DNA from: Thiolinea disciformis DSM 14473
GTDB lineage: Bacteria; Pseudomonadota; Gammaproteobacteria; Thiotrichales; Thiotrichaceae
Assembly: GCF_000371925.1 (NCBI RefSeq)
Contig: NZ_AQVE01000029.1
Location: forward strand, 1-42,056
Length of the DNA stretch: 42,056 nt
Direction: 5' to 3'
This document shows, in pieces, positions 1 through 8,631 of this stretch. The translations under genes were made by a program, and so were the position numbers. The notes beneath the pieces are model-generated. The model made no database searches and was not told the DNA's origin. It saw only the letters and a program-made list of their open reading frames with translations. Numbering within the stretch: the first letter of the stretch is position 1; each line of letters begins with the position of its first letter.

Positions 1-312
1 TATTCCTTCAGAGGAAAGCGGCTCAAATCTATAGGCTCTATCTACTATTTGCTTAACTGTTTCCTCTGATAAATCCAAAGGGTATAAGAAAGGATCATAA
101 TCAACATACGTATCCAACTGATAGATAGCCCATAGTCTTTTTTGAAAAGCTTGCTTATGGCTACTAAGCCACTGAACTAACACCTTGAATAGTTCAGCTT
201 TAGTGGAACCATTATGAATAGACTTTGCCAATGCCTCACGAAAATCTATCCATAAGGCTATATGTTTTTTTTCATCATGGAACTGGATACGCTGTGATCA
301 GATTTCCACCAT
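1..312 (-). pseudogene. Unrecognised reading frame running off the left edge, interrupted by TGA at codon 5
   Basis: Reading leftward, an ATG at 312-310 shares one base with the stop of the small membrane gene beside it (TGATG), the usual sign of translational coupling. After only four codons (Met-Val-Glu-Ile) the frame meets TGA at 300-298. It then stays open for 99 codons to the window edge, with no ATG or GTG near its beginning; the first TTG is at 231. The translated part is protein-like, for example IALWIDFREALAKS and LDTYVDYDPFLYPLDLS. The simplest reading is a gene with a nonsense mutation. Alternatives are a rare start codon, a sequencing error, or a frame that is not translated. I do not recognise the family. 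The gene is also partial because it continues outside the window. Confidence 0.4.
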
Positions 313-497
313 CAAGTCTTTTTTGGCGGCAAAAAAACAAACATGAGTAACAAGAATATTGTTGTGGATATGAGCGTCCATACTATATTTTGAATAGAGC
401 CGAATGGAACGCCTTGCCATATGATAGACATCATAACAGATTCTAATAAAGCAAAAACAACACCCATGAAAACAAAAATAGGCAATGACCGTCTCAT
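312..497 (-). CDS. Small two-helix membrane protein, unknown function
   Basis: Encodes 61 residues. The start chosen is the ATG at 497, with GGAGAG about seven bases upstream; an in-frame TTG at 509 lies on top of that ribosome-binding site and is less likely. Two hydrophobic stretches, roughly residues 5-27 and 35-56, would span the membrane, and the protein ends in a short charged tail (PPKKT). No catalytic motif is visible and I do not recognise a family. Its stop codon overlaps the ATG of the broken frame to the left, so the two were probably cotranscribed. It could be a membrane anchor or accessory protein for that neighbour, but this is inference. Confidence 0.5.
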   Translation of the reverse strand: MRRSLPIFVFMGVVFALLESVMMSIIWQGVPFGSIQNIVWTLISTTIFLLLMFVFLPPKKT

Positions 498-686
498 TTT
501 ACTCTCCAATATTACTCAATGGCAGTTAATATAATAGAGCCTCTATGATGGTTATTTGTTAAGAAGTCTCACAGCCCAAGTTTTAACCACATCTAGACCG
601 AAATACGATACAAGCAATTTTTAGCAGCAAAATGTAATTACTCAATTTTTTAATTTCACCAAAAATCCATTCTAATACTTTTTAGA

Positions 687-1286
687 TTAAATTTGAACTA
701 GTATTTCTCCTTCCTCTCGAATTTTTTCTTTATCCTCCAACAACTCTAAGCCTAAATCTGCATAATCACCCACACTTTCTTGGCTTAACATAGCTGTCAA
801 TAAATCCTTAATTTCTTGACGCCCTGATGATTTACCCAAAGCAAAAGCAGCACAAGCCCTAACATCACTACTCTCATCTGAACACAGTGTCATTAAAGCA
901 CTTTCCACATCGTCTAAGAGAGTTTCATAGCCTAAATGACCAAGAGCAGCTGCAGTCGCTGCTCTGACATCTGCATTGCTATCTGTCACTAATGAAAGCA
1001 AAATAGGTAGAGACTCGTACTTATAAGGGTAAAGTGGTGTTCCTAATTGACCTAAAATAAAAGCAGCCATCTCTCTTAATACTTCTGAATTAGAGGAAAT
1101 CAAATTGATAGTCTCTTTAAAAACACTCTCACCGCCTCGAATCTGCAACTCCCTAGCTGCAGCTGTTCTAATAAGAGCGTTTTTTTCTTTTAATAGAGTA
1201 AATAATACTTCTGTATCCCATTGCTTCAATGCCTGCCAAACCAACAAGTTTAATGTATCATTAGATGGATCATAATTATCAATCAT
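687..1286 (-). CDS. HEAT-repeat protein
   Basis: Encodes 199 residues made almost entirely of paired-helix repeats. Typical HEAT/PBS-like signatures appear at regular spacing: REMAAFILGQLG, then ADVRAATAAALGHLG, then SSDVRACAAFALGKSSG. Such solenoids bind other proteins or act as accessory lyase-like scaffolds; several immunity proteins of contact-dependent toxin systems are also HEAT-like. No signal peptide or membrane segment is visible. The ATG at 1286 is preceded by a GGGGAG about 15 bases away, which is rather far. The next upstream gene on this strand ends 268 bases away, so it probably has its own promoter. The target partner cannot be told from sequence; the fold call is firm, the function is not. 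Confidence 0.75.
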   Translation of the reverse strand: MIDNYDPSNDTLNLLVWQALKQWDTEVLFTLLKEKNALIRTAAARELQIRGGESVFKETINLISSNSEVLREMAAFILGQLGTPLYPYKYESLPILLSLVTDSNADVRAATAAALGHLGYETLLDDVESALMTLCSDESSDVRACAAFALGKSSGRQEIKDLLTAMLSQESVGDYADLGLELLEDKEKIREEGEILVQI

Positions 1287-1554
1287 AGTAGGCGCACTGC
1301 ACTCCCCTAATACTTCGCTCTTTACATTTACTATTTGTCTAAAATTATATTATCCTCTAGGAATCACCGTTTTTAGTTTGCGCAAACCATTTTCGAGAGG
1401 CTAGACTGTACTTTGAAATAATGAAATCATTAGCATTTAATATTTTCAAGACTAGGCCAGCTTATGTAGCTTAAACTAAAAAACCCACTGAATTTAATCC
1501 CTACAGCTCCTGTTCCGCTCAACACGTATGCCCAAGTTCTCTACTACCATTGCC

Positions 1555-1872
1555 TCAAATGATGCGCCAAATCAGGTCATGCCTCATGGTGACTAATTCA
1601 AATTCACTCAGCCTTACGCTATAAGATGCTAAGCGTATTTCATATTTATATTCAGTAAAATTAATATCGCTATCGTCTTCTAGACCATGGTCGCTAAAAA
1701 CATCTATGTAAATATGTGCACCCGTCGAAGGATCCGCTAGATATGATCTATATAAAACCCCGAATTCTAAATCAAACTTTTCAAAAACAATGCCTAAAAA
1801 ACGGGCAATAGCCTCTACTAATTTCTCAAGCGAAGCTTCCTGATTTAAAAATATAGCTGTTGCTTCTGACAT
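1555..1872 (-). CDS. Hypothetical protein, acidic, about 105 residues
   Basis: The frame can be extended to 1980, but that would run through the end of iolE. The internal ATG at 1872 is the more natural start and gives 105 residues beginning MSEATAIFLNQEASLEKL. The protein has an amphipathic N-terminal helix region and then alternating hydrophobic stretches (LEFGVLYRSYLADP, IYIDVFSD, EYKYEIRLASYSVRL) suggesting a small alpha/beta fold rich in Asp and Glu. I do not recognise the family. The size, acidity and HEAT-repeat neighbour are reminiscent of orphan immunity proteins, but no toxin is visible in the window, so this remains speculation. Confidence 0.45.
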   Translation of the reverse strand: MSEATAIFLNQEASLEKLVEAIARFLGIVFEKFDLEFGVLYRSYLADPSTGAHIYIDVFSDHGLEDDSDINFTEYKYEIRLASYSVRLSEFELVTMRHDLIWRII

Positions 1873-1927
1873 CGCCTTAATACGCTTTCCCAAGTTTTTC
1901 AGTGATCGGACGCATTTATACTCGGTT

Positions 1928-2827
1928 TTACACATCAACCTCCAACCCTGAATCAGCACAGAATTTACGCAAATGGTCATAACCTAATCTTGCATAAGTC
2001 AAAGGATGTGCCACCGCTGGATCTTGCTCAGCCTCCACCACTAGCCAGCCAGAATAATTTGCTGCTTTCAAGCCTTTGCAAATCGTTGGATAATCCACAC
2101 AACCATCCCCCGGCACGGTAAACACACCCGCTAGCACAGCATTCAAGAAGCTAGTATCTCGATTCAAAACATCATCTAACACACTGCGACGAATGTCCTT
2201 GCAATGCACATGATTAATGCGCTTGGCATGGCGTTTTTGCACTGCTACCGGATCACCACCTGCATAAGTTAAATGGCCGGTATCCAGTAATAAACCAACC
2301 GCATCGCTAGTGTTTGCCATCAGCTTATCAATATCCGCTTCGGTTTGAACCACTGTGCCCATATGATGGTGATAGGCGATTTTTACCCCTTGCGACTGCG
2401 TATAGTCAGCAACTTGATTTAGCTTTTTGCCGAACTCAGCCCACTGATGAGCGGCTAATACTGGACGCTTAGACACTGGCGTTTCGCGCTCACTATGCAC
2501 ACAGCCGGTCACTTCGCAGTAAACCATCGCAGTTGCACCTAAACTTTTCAGCAAGTTCAAATGCCCTTGAATCGCCTCGATTTCTGCTTCAACGCTGCGC
2601 TCTAACAGCTTGCCGCTGAACCAGCCAGAGACTAATTTCAAACCGTGACTGTCTAAAACCGGCCCCAAGACTTTAGGGTCGCGGGGAAATTTATTGCCCA
2701 ACTCAAAACCGGCGTAACCTGCTTCTTTACCTTCAGTCAGACAGACTTCCAAAGGAGTCTCCGCGCCCAATTCAGGCAGATCATCATTCGTCCAAGTGAT
2801 GGGATTAATACCGATTCTTACACTCAT
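1928..2827 (-). CDS. iolE: Inosose dehydratase IolE
   Basis: Encodes 299 residues matching the AP-endonuclease-like TIM-barrel family of 2-keto-myo-inositol dehydratases. It removes water from scyllo-inosose to give 3D-(3,5/4)-trihydroxycyclohexane-1,2-dione, the second step of inositol breakdown, in the cytoplasm. The N-terminus RIGINPITWTNDDLPELG is characteristic of IolE. Likely metal-site residues sit in the strands containing YCEVTG, IAYHHHMGT, LLLDTGHLTYAGG, NHVHCKD and WLVVEAEQDP. It is the last gene of the iol operon and is separated from iolD by 147 bases that hold a palindromic repeat, so its expression may be lower than or uncoupled from the upstream genes. Assignment is secure from motif and context. 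Confidence 0.95.
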   Translation of the reverse strand: MSVRIGINPITWTNDDLPELGAETPLEVCLTEGKEAGYAGFELGNKFPRDPKVLGPVLDSHGLKLVSGWFSGKLLERSVEAEIEAIQGHLNLLKSLGATAMVYCEVTGCVHSERETPVSKRPVLAAHQWAEFGKKLNQVADYTQSQGVKIAYHHHMGTVVQTEADIDKLMANTSDAVGLLLDTGHLTYAGGDPVAVQKRHAKRINHVHCKDIRRSVLDDVLNRDTSFLNAVLAGVFTVPGDGCVDYPTICKGLKAANYSGWLVVEAEQDPAVAHPLTYARLGYDHLRKFCADSGLEVDV

Positions 2828-2858
2828 TTCTTGATGTCCTAGCGATAATTGTCATGAA

Positions 2859-2961
2859 GCAAGTAGTAAGTGTTTGCGGAAGAGTCTAAGTCGCAGGGCT
2901 GCGACCTCGAAGCTTATAAGCACGTATTTCCAGCGTCTCTGAGCGAACACTTGCCACTTGC
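2859..2961. repeat. Nested palindromic repeat between iolD and iolE (REP-like)
   Basis: The segment 2859-2877 (GCAAGTAGTAAGTGTTTGC) and the reverse complement of 2943-2961 agree at 16 of 19 positions. Between these arms lies a second, perfect hairpin: GTCGCA at 2890-2895 pairs with TGCGAC at 2900-2905 around a GGGC loop. The whole unit is about 103 bases and fills most of the gap between two operon genes. This architecture resembles intergenic REP/BIME-type elements that stabilise or attenuate transcripts. The first 12 bases of the left arm recur at 9214-9225 downstream of another gene. Whether the unit is repeated across the genome cannot be seen here. Confidence 0.6.
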
Positions 2962-2974
2962 GGCCTAAATAAGT

Positions 2975-4834
2975 TTAATAAGTTTGCTTTTGCTTAGCTG
3001 TCACATACTTTTCATGGGCTATTTGTACTGGTTCACGCGGCGAGACTTCTGGTACAGCGACATCCCACCAGTAGCCACCCGCTGAAGTCATAAATGGATC
3101 AGTATCTAAGGCAATTACATAGGATTTGCTTGCAGCGCGCGCCCGCATTAAAGCGGCTTCTAGCTCCTGAATACCGGACACCGACTCAGCTAGAGCACCC
3201 AAGGCTCGGGCATGTCCTGCAAAATCGATTTTTGGCGCACCTTCTGCTACCGCGACACAGTTTTCCAAGAGATTATTGAAAGGCGCATTACCCGTGGCTT
3301 GTTGCAGGCGGTTAATACAGCCATAGCCACGATTATCCAGCACCACCACGATAATCTTGTAGCCGAGCATGACACTGGTGGCTAACTCTGAATTGAGCAT
3401 TAAGTAGGAACCATCACCCACGACCACAATCACCTCGCGCTGCGGTTGCGCCATCTTCACCCCCAAACCACCTGCGATTTCATAGCCCATGCAGGAAAAA
3501 CCATATTCGAGGTGATAAGCATTTGGCTGCTCTGTGCGCCAGAGTTTATGCAGCTCGCCCGGCAGGCCGCCTGCTGCACAGACAATAATATCCGACGCTT
3601 GCCCTGTGCGTTTCACTGCACCCAAGACTTGAGCATCCGAAGGCAAACCGGTACGCGTCGGTGTACTTAAACTGCGTGCTGTCGCTGAGTCGTAATAAGC
3701 ATTCCACTCGGCAACCGCACGCTGTCCTTGCTCTAACCAAGCGTGTGGTGCTTGCCAAGCTACAAGGCCGTGCTGTAACTGCTGCAAACCCGTTTTCACA
3801 TCAGCAATTAGGCTTTGCGCGTTATGTTTAATCGCATCGAATTTTGCCACATTGAGTTGAATTAACTTTACGTCGGGATTGCCAAATAGCGTGCGCGATG
3901 CCGTGGTGAAGTCTTGTAAGCGTGTACCCATTGCCACAACGACATCCGCTTCTTGTGCTAATTTATTCGCTGCACTGCTACCAGTCACGCCAATCGAGCC
4001 GACGTAATTCGGATGATTCCATGCTAGAGCACCCTTACCCGCTTGGGTTTCCGCCACCGGAAAATTGAAAGACTCAGCAAAGTCTTTTAATTCTTGCGTG
4101 GCTTGCGAATACAGCACTCCGCCACCTGCTATAATCAATGGCTTTTTCGCAGATTTAATCGTCGTCATTACTTGGACTAATTCACGCGCATCCGCAGGTG
4201 GTCGACGTAGATAATGCACGCGCTTGGCAAAAAAACTTTCAGGATAATCGTAGGCTTCGGCTTGCACATCTTGCGGCAAGGCTAACGTGACAGGCCCACA
4301 ATTTTCGGGATCGGTTAAAGTCTGAATCGCGACTGGTAAACTGGTAATCAACTGTTCAGGGCGTGAGATGCGGTCAAAGTAGCGACTCACGGGGCGGAAG
4401 CAGTCATTGGCACTAATGGTGGGATCGCTAAAACACTCCACCTGCTGTAATACCGGATCAGGTGTACGATTAGCAAAAATATCCCCGGGTAATAACAGAA
4501 CCGGTAAGCGATTGACATGCGCCAACGCCGCTGCAGTCACCATATTTGTTGCACCAGGGCCGATCGAGGTAGTACAGGCCATCATGCGTTGACGATTATG
4601 TGCTTTGGCGTAGGCAATCGCAGCATGTGCCATACCTTGCTCATTATGTGCACGCAAGGTTGGTAAGGTGTCACGGTACTGGTACAAAGCCTCGCCCATA
4701 CCTGCCACATTACCATGACCAAAAATAGCAAACACGCCCGCAAATAATGGCTGTAGGTGCCCATTAACGTCGATGTATTGCGCCGTTAAAGAACGTACCA
4801 AAGCCTGCGCCATGGTTAAACGAAGCGTAGTCAT
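2975..4834 (-). CDS. iolD: Trihydroxycyclohexanedione hydrolase IolD (ThDP-dependent)
   Basis: Encodes 619 residues, the usual length for IolD, which opens the ring of 3D-(3,5/4)-trihydroxycyclohexane-1,2-dione to give 5-deoxy-D-glucuronate. The three-domain thiamine-diphosphate fold is visible: N-terminal pyrimidine-binding domain with GHGNVAGMGEALY and TSIGPGATNMVTAAALA, a central Rossmann-like domain with PLIIAGGGVLYS, and a C-terminal diphosphate-binding domain with the VVGDGSYLMLNSEL and LDNRGYGCINRLQ motif that holds Mg-ThDP. The start ATG (4834) overlaps the iolC stop by four bases (ATGA), so translation is coupled to iolC. Acetolactate synthase is the nearest alternative family, but the context settles it. 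Confidence 0.96.
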   Translation of the reverse strand: MTTLRLTMAQALVRSLTAQYIDVNGHLQPLFAGVFAIFGHGNVAGMGEALYQYRDTLPTLRAHNEQGMAHAAIAYAKAHNRQRMMACTTSIGPGATNMVTAAALAHVNRLPVLLLPGDIFANRTPDPVLQQVECFSDPTISANDCFRPVSRYFDRISRPEQLITSLPVAIQTLTDPENCGPVTLALPQDVQAEAYDYPESFFAKRVHYLRRPPADARELVQVMTTIKSAKKPLIIAGGGVLYSQATQELKDFAESFNFPVAETQAGKGALAWNHPNYVGSIGVTGSSAANKLAQEADVVVAMGTRLQDFTTASRTLFGNPDVKLIQLNVAKFDAIKHNAQSLIADVKTGLQQLQHGLVAWQAPHAWLEQGQRAVAEWNAYYDSATARSLSTPTRTGLPSDAQVLGAVKRTGQASDIIVCAAGGLPGELHKLWRTEQPNAYHLEYGFSCMGYEIAGGLGVKMAQPQREVIVVVGDGSYLMLNSELATSVMLGYKIIVVVLDNRGYGCINRLQQATGNAPFNNLLENCVAVAEGAPKIDFAGHARALGALAESVSGIQELEAALMRARAASKSYVIALDTDPFMTSAGGYWWDVAVPEVSPREPVQIAHEKYVTAKQKQTY

Positions 4835-6780
4835 GCCGCTAACTCCTGTGTTGCTGGGTGCGCTATCGCAGCACGGCTTTGTTGCCAGGCTCGAATCAAT
4901 TGCACGTAATTATCGCCCACGATTTGGATTAATTGTTGGTCGGTAATCGTATTCGCCAACCACGCCTGACTCGCTTCGGCAAAGAGACTACGCCCCACGG
5001 TAAAACCTTTGCATAGCGGATATGGTGCGGCGACTTTGAACGAATTTTTTAGGCTTTCTACACTGGCACCCAAACCTAATAGCACAACACCTTGGCAATA
5101 GGGGTCACGGGCGTGAATTAAGCGTGTCAGTTTGTCCCAACTCTGCGCCGAAGGCGGTGGCAATTTCCACCAATCTGGAAAAATCTCAAGGTTATATAAA
5201 CGCTGAATCGCTAAGAACGTAGCCTCATCAGGCTCGCGAGTGTTCGCTGGCGGAATCAGCTCTAATAGCAACTCATGGCCACTGGTTTGGCAAGCAGCAA
5301 ACAGCTCTTGAATTTGCTGTTCTTGTTGTAAGCGTAAGTCGATGGCATCATCGGTGTGATAAAACACCAAACACTTCACAATATGCTCTAATGGCCAACT
5401 CAATAAGCGTGAACCAATCGAGCGCCCTCCCTCCAACTCCAGCGGACGCGAAGCAGGCAATTCCACCGGCCGACCAATCCACCAATTGCGCCCTGTAACA
5501 TCATTTAACGCATCTTGCCCATAAGTATCATCAATCAACACGCCTCCAGCATTCGCCGCTAGCTGTGTTTTCTGCATACCATATTCGACAGATTTTACTA
5601 ATAAACGCTTCAAGGTTTTAATACGTACAGGGTCAGCGCCAACACTCACCGCTGCCTCATAAAGTTGCTTGCGATGATCAAAGGCCAAAACACATACATC
5701 AGGGCGAGAGGCTGGCTGACGGATAGTGACACGATGTAAGTGATTAAGTTTTTTATCTTGGTCAGGGCGTGGAATAGAAGCGGCATTTTTCAAGTAATAA
5801 AACAGTTCTGCTTCGCTTGGAATTGCAGGCGCACAGCCATGACGCGAGACGACTAAGGCGCCACAAGCATTCGCGTAAGCAGTACAGGTTTCAGGGGTTT
5901 CATCCCGCAGCCAACCCCGCAAAAATCCCGCCATAAACGCATCACCTGCGCCTAACACATTCAGCACTTCAACACGCACGCCTTGGTGAATAATCAACTC
6001 ATCCATGCTATTCGGGATAGCACTATCTAATACGGTGCAACCTAAAGGGCCAAGTTTTAAGACAATCGTGGCCTTCGTTAAGCGGCGAATCTGGTTTAAG
6101 GCGCTAAGGGTGTCGGTGCTACCGCCGGTGATATGAATCTCTTCTTCAGTGCCGACCAGCAAATCACAATCAGGAAGAATGGTCTGGAGGTGTTCAGTCA
6201 CGCCCGAGGAGGAGATAAAGCGTGTCTCTCCATCCCCCAGACTCGTCAAGCCCCAAAGCACGGGGCGATAATCGATATCCACAATAATTTTAGTGCCTGC
6301 GGCTTTGGCGTATTCCATCGCAGCCTTACTAGCGCGATAGGTGGACTCGGTTGAAAAATGCGTGCCGGTAATGAGTAGCGCTTGGCTTTGTGCAATAAAT
6401 TCAGGATTAATATCCTCTACACTAATTGCCATATCGGCACAATCACGGCGATAAAAAATTAAAGGAAACGTTTCCTTGTCTTTAATGCCTAAAATCACCA
6501 AACCCGTCAGGCGTTCTTTATCAGTTTTGACTTGTGAGACATCGACGCCTGCACGCGCTAATTCCTCACGCACAAACCGTCCCATATGCTCATCGCCTAC
6601 GTGAGTCAGCATCGCAGAACGTAAGCCTAAGCGGGCGCAACCATAAGCAATATTCGCTGAAGACCCTCCCACATATTTAGCAAAACTTCCCATATCTTCC
6701 AAGCGGCTACCAATTTGATGACCATATAAATCGACTGCCGCACGGCCTAAGCAGACAAGATCGCGTATTTTCTTATTCAT
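4831..6780 (-). CDS. iolC: IolC kinase fused to a DUF2090 aldolase-like domain
   Basis: Encodes 649 residues from the ATG at 6780, which overlaps the iolB stop as ATGA; a longer frame to 6795 is less likely. The first ~320 residues are a PfkB sugar kinase (GGSSANIAYGCARLGL; GAGDAFMAGFLRGW with the GAGD anion hole) that phosphorylates 5-dehydro-2-deoxy-D-gluconate. The remaining ~320 residues are a DUF2090-type domain (CVLAFDHRKQLYEAA; GVLIDDTYGQDALND; VVLLGLGASVESL), known in proteobacteria as a fusion partner of IolC. It is thought to supply the aldolase step giving malonate semialdehyde and dihydroxyacetone phosphate. That second activity is inferred from family annotation and from the absence of iolJ here. 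B. subtilis IolC is only about half this length. Confidence 0.94.
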   Translation of the reverse strand: MNKKIRDLVCLGRAAVDLYGHQIGSRLEDMGSFAKYVGGSSANIAYGCARLGLRSAMLTHVGDEHMGRFVREELARAGVDVSQVKTDKERLTGLVILGIKDKETFPLIFYRRDCADMAISVEDINPEFIAQSQALLITGTHFSTESTYRASKAAMEYAKAAGTKIIVDIDYRPVLWGLTSLGDGETRFISSSGVTEHLQTILPDCDLLVGTEEEIHITGGSTDTLSALNQIRRLTKATIVLKLGPLGCTVLDSAIPNSMDELIIHQGVRVEVLNVLGAGDAFMAGFLRGWLRDETPETCTAYANACGALVVSRHGCAPAIPSEAELFYYLKNAASIPRPDQDKKLNHLHRVTIRQPASRPDVCVLAFDHRKQLYEAAVSVGADPVRIKTLKRLLVKSVEYGMQKTQLAANAGGVLIDDTYGQDALNDVTGRNWWIGRPVELPASRPLELEGGRSIGSRLLSWPLEHIVKCLVFYHTDDAIDLRLQQEQQIQELFAACQTSGHELLLELIPPANTREPDEATFLAIQRLYNLEIFPDWWKLPPPSAQSWDKLTRLIHARDPYCQGVVLLGLGASVESLKNSFKVAAPYPLCKGFTVGRSLFAEASQAWLANTITDQQLIQIVGDNYVQLIRAWQQSRAAIAHPATQELAA

Positions 6781-7574
6781 GAGCGCAGCATCCATTCATG
6801 AGCCGGATGATTTTTAAAAATCCAGCGCCGTGTCGGCCCAGCCATCACATTCAAATAATAGGAATCATAGCCATGTGCCGCCGCAACTGGATGATAACCA
6901 CGTGGTACTAGCACCACACAGCGATCTTCCACCGCCATAGTTTCGTCAAGCTCTAGGTTGTCAGTAAAGACACGCTGGAAACAGAAACCTTGACTTGGAT
7001 TAAGACGGTGATAATAGGTTTCTTCCAGATACGATTCGTGCGGAAGGTTATCGGCATCGTGCTTATGGGGCGGATAGCTTGACCAGTGCCCTGCAGGAGT
7101 TTTGACCTCTACCACCAATAAGCTATCGGCTGGCTCGTCTTGCGGCAGGATATTGCATACATAACGGGTATTCGTGCCTTGACCACGTTGTTCGCGGCTC
7201 ATGTGCTCAGGTTTAATCCAGCGGGTTTCATGATTCCCATAACCTGGTGCACGGCACACTGCTAATTCCAAATCCGTATTCGCGTTGACCTGTACCGCTT
7301 CACCATTCTTCACATAAATCGCATGGGGAGCTTTATCCTCAAACACCTGCATACGCTCGCCTACCGCTTTGAATTGCTGTTGACCCGCTTGAATATCTGC
7401 TAATCCGGCCAATAAGACCAGACATAACTCATCATCCGAGGCAGGCAACGCCACGCTTTGCCCCGCTTTCAGGTCATAGGCATCAAAACCTACATAACGC
7501 CAGTGCGCGTTTTCAGGGCTAATATGCTGATAATGCCCCTCGGCATTCGGCTCGGGGCGGCGTAGTAGGCTCAT
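6777..7574 (-). CDS. iolB: 5-deoxy-glucuronate isomerase IolB
   Basis: Encodes 265 residues of the IolB bicupin family, which isomerises 5-deoxy-D-glucuronate to 5-dehydro-2-deoxy-D-gluconate. The metal-binding cupin segment is clear: SSYPPHKHDADNLP followed by ESYLEETYYHRLNPSQGF, giving His, His and Glu ligands, with a later conserved LVPRGYHPVAAAHGYDSYYLNVMAGP. The ATG at 7574 has AAGGAG just upstream. It lies 11 bases downstream of iolG and shares a four-base ATGA overlap with iolC, so it sits tightly inside the operon. Assignment is secure. Confidence 0.95.
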   Translation of the reverse strand: MSLLRRPEPNAEGHYQHISPENAHWRYVGFDAYDLKAGQSVALPASDDELCLVLLAGLADIQAGQQQFKAVGERMQVFEDKAPHAIYVKNGEAVQVNANTDLELAVCRAPGYGNHETRWIKPEHMSREQRGQGTNTRYVCNILPQDEPADSLLVVEVKTPAGHWSSYPPHKHDADNLPHESYLEETYYHRLNPSQGFCFQRVFTDNLELDETMAVEDRCVVLVPRGYHPVAAAHGYDSYYLNVMAGPTRRWIFKNHPAHEWMLRS

Positions 7575-7585
7575 TATTCCACTCC

Positions 7586-8578
7586 TTATAAATCAACTGC
7601 TTGACCCGTTTTCAAGGACTCCACCGCAGCATCCGCTAAACGTAAGGCAGCTAAACCGTCTTGTTCACTGGTAGCGGGTTTAGAGCCGTTTTGCAAAGAT
7701 TCAACAAAGTGCGTTAACTCAATGCGATACGCATTGGCATAACGTTGTAAGAAGAAAAATTGCGGCTTAGCACCGGTCACCCCATCCGCCCCTGCGAATT
7801 TGACGGTGTTTTCGAGTTGATTACCCGCTTGCAATATGCCTTTGTCGCCAAAGGCTTCAATGCGTTGGTCATAGCCATAAGTAGCGCGGCGACTGTTAGT
7901 AATAATCGCAATCGCGCCACTCTTGGTATTCAGCGTGACACTCGCGGTATCCACATCCCCTGCTTCGCCAATGGCAGGATCGACTAATACGCTACCCGTC
8001 GCATAAATCCGCGTCGGCTCCTCACCCAGTAGCCAGCGTGCCATGTCAAAGTCATGAATCATCATATCGCGGAATAAGCCACCCGAGACTTTAATATATT
8101 CGGCTGGCGGAGGAGCCGGATCACGGCTGGTAATAATCAAGGTTTCGAGTTTGCCGATTACACCTGCCTCCATTTGCTCTTTTAAATACGCAAATTGAGG
8201 GTCAAAACGCCGATTAAAACCGAGCATACAGGTAATGCCAGACGCTTTGACTGCACGGCTGCACGCCTCAGCACGCTCATAGCTTAAATCAATCGGTTTT
8301 TCGCAGAACACCGGTTTGCCCACCGCTGCGCAGCGCTCTAATAGGGGTGCATGGGTATCAGTGGAACTGGCAATAATGAAAGCATCGACATTGGGACTCT
8401 TAAATATTTCATCCAAACTCACTACCTTGGCGCCGAATTTATCCGCAACGTTCTGGGCAGCTTCTGGAAACACATCCACTACTTCAGTGATACGCGCCCT
8501 TGGCACCGCTTGCACCGCTAGCGCGTGCACTTGCCCAATACGACCCGCTCCAATCAGGCCAAAACGAAACTCTGTCAT
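7586..8578 (-). CDS. iolG: Inositol 2-dehydrogenase IolG
   Basis: Encodes 330 residues of the GFO/IDH/MocA oxidoreductase family. It oxidises myo-inositol to scyllo-inosose with NAD, the entry step of the pathway. Visible are the N-terminal Rossmann motif GLIGAGRIGQVHALA, the CEKP motif with catalytic Lys94, and GGLFRDMMIHDFDMARW, whose Asp171 and His175 match the catalytic Asp/His pair of IolG. The ATG at 8578 has a strong GGAGGAGGAA just upstream. It is the first gene of the iol operon and faces a promoter region with two repeated boxes. Other MocA-family dehydrogenases look alike, but the iolBCDE neighbours fix the role. Confidence 0.94.
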   Translation of the reverse strand: MTEFRFGLIGAGRIGQVHALAVQAVPRARITEVVDVFPEAAQNVADKFGAKVVSLDEIFKSPNVDAFIIASSTDTHAPLLERCAAVGKPVFCEKPIDLSYERAEACSRAVKASGITCMLGFNRRFDPQFAYLKEQMEAGVIGKLETLIITSRDPAPPPAEYIKVSGGLFRDMMIHDFDMARWLLGEEPTRIYATGSVLVDPAIGEAGDVDTASVTLNTKSGAIAIITNSRRATYGYDQRIEAFGDKGILQAGNQLENTVKFAGADGVTGAKPQFFFLQRYANAYRIELTHFVESLQNGSKPATSEQDGLAALRLADAAVESLKTGQAVDL

Positions 8579-8631
8579 AATTCCTCCTCCAGATCTGTCG
8601 GGTAGTCATGGGAATAAGTATAAGCACAAAT

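Noticed and set aside
1287-1554. Possible small RNA or gene in the 268-base gap
   Set aside because: I found no convincing frame, hairpin with T-run or RNA-like fold on either strand.
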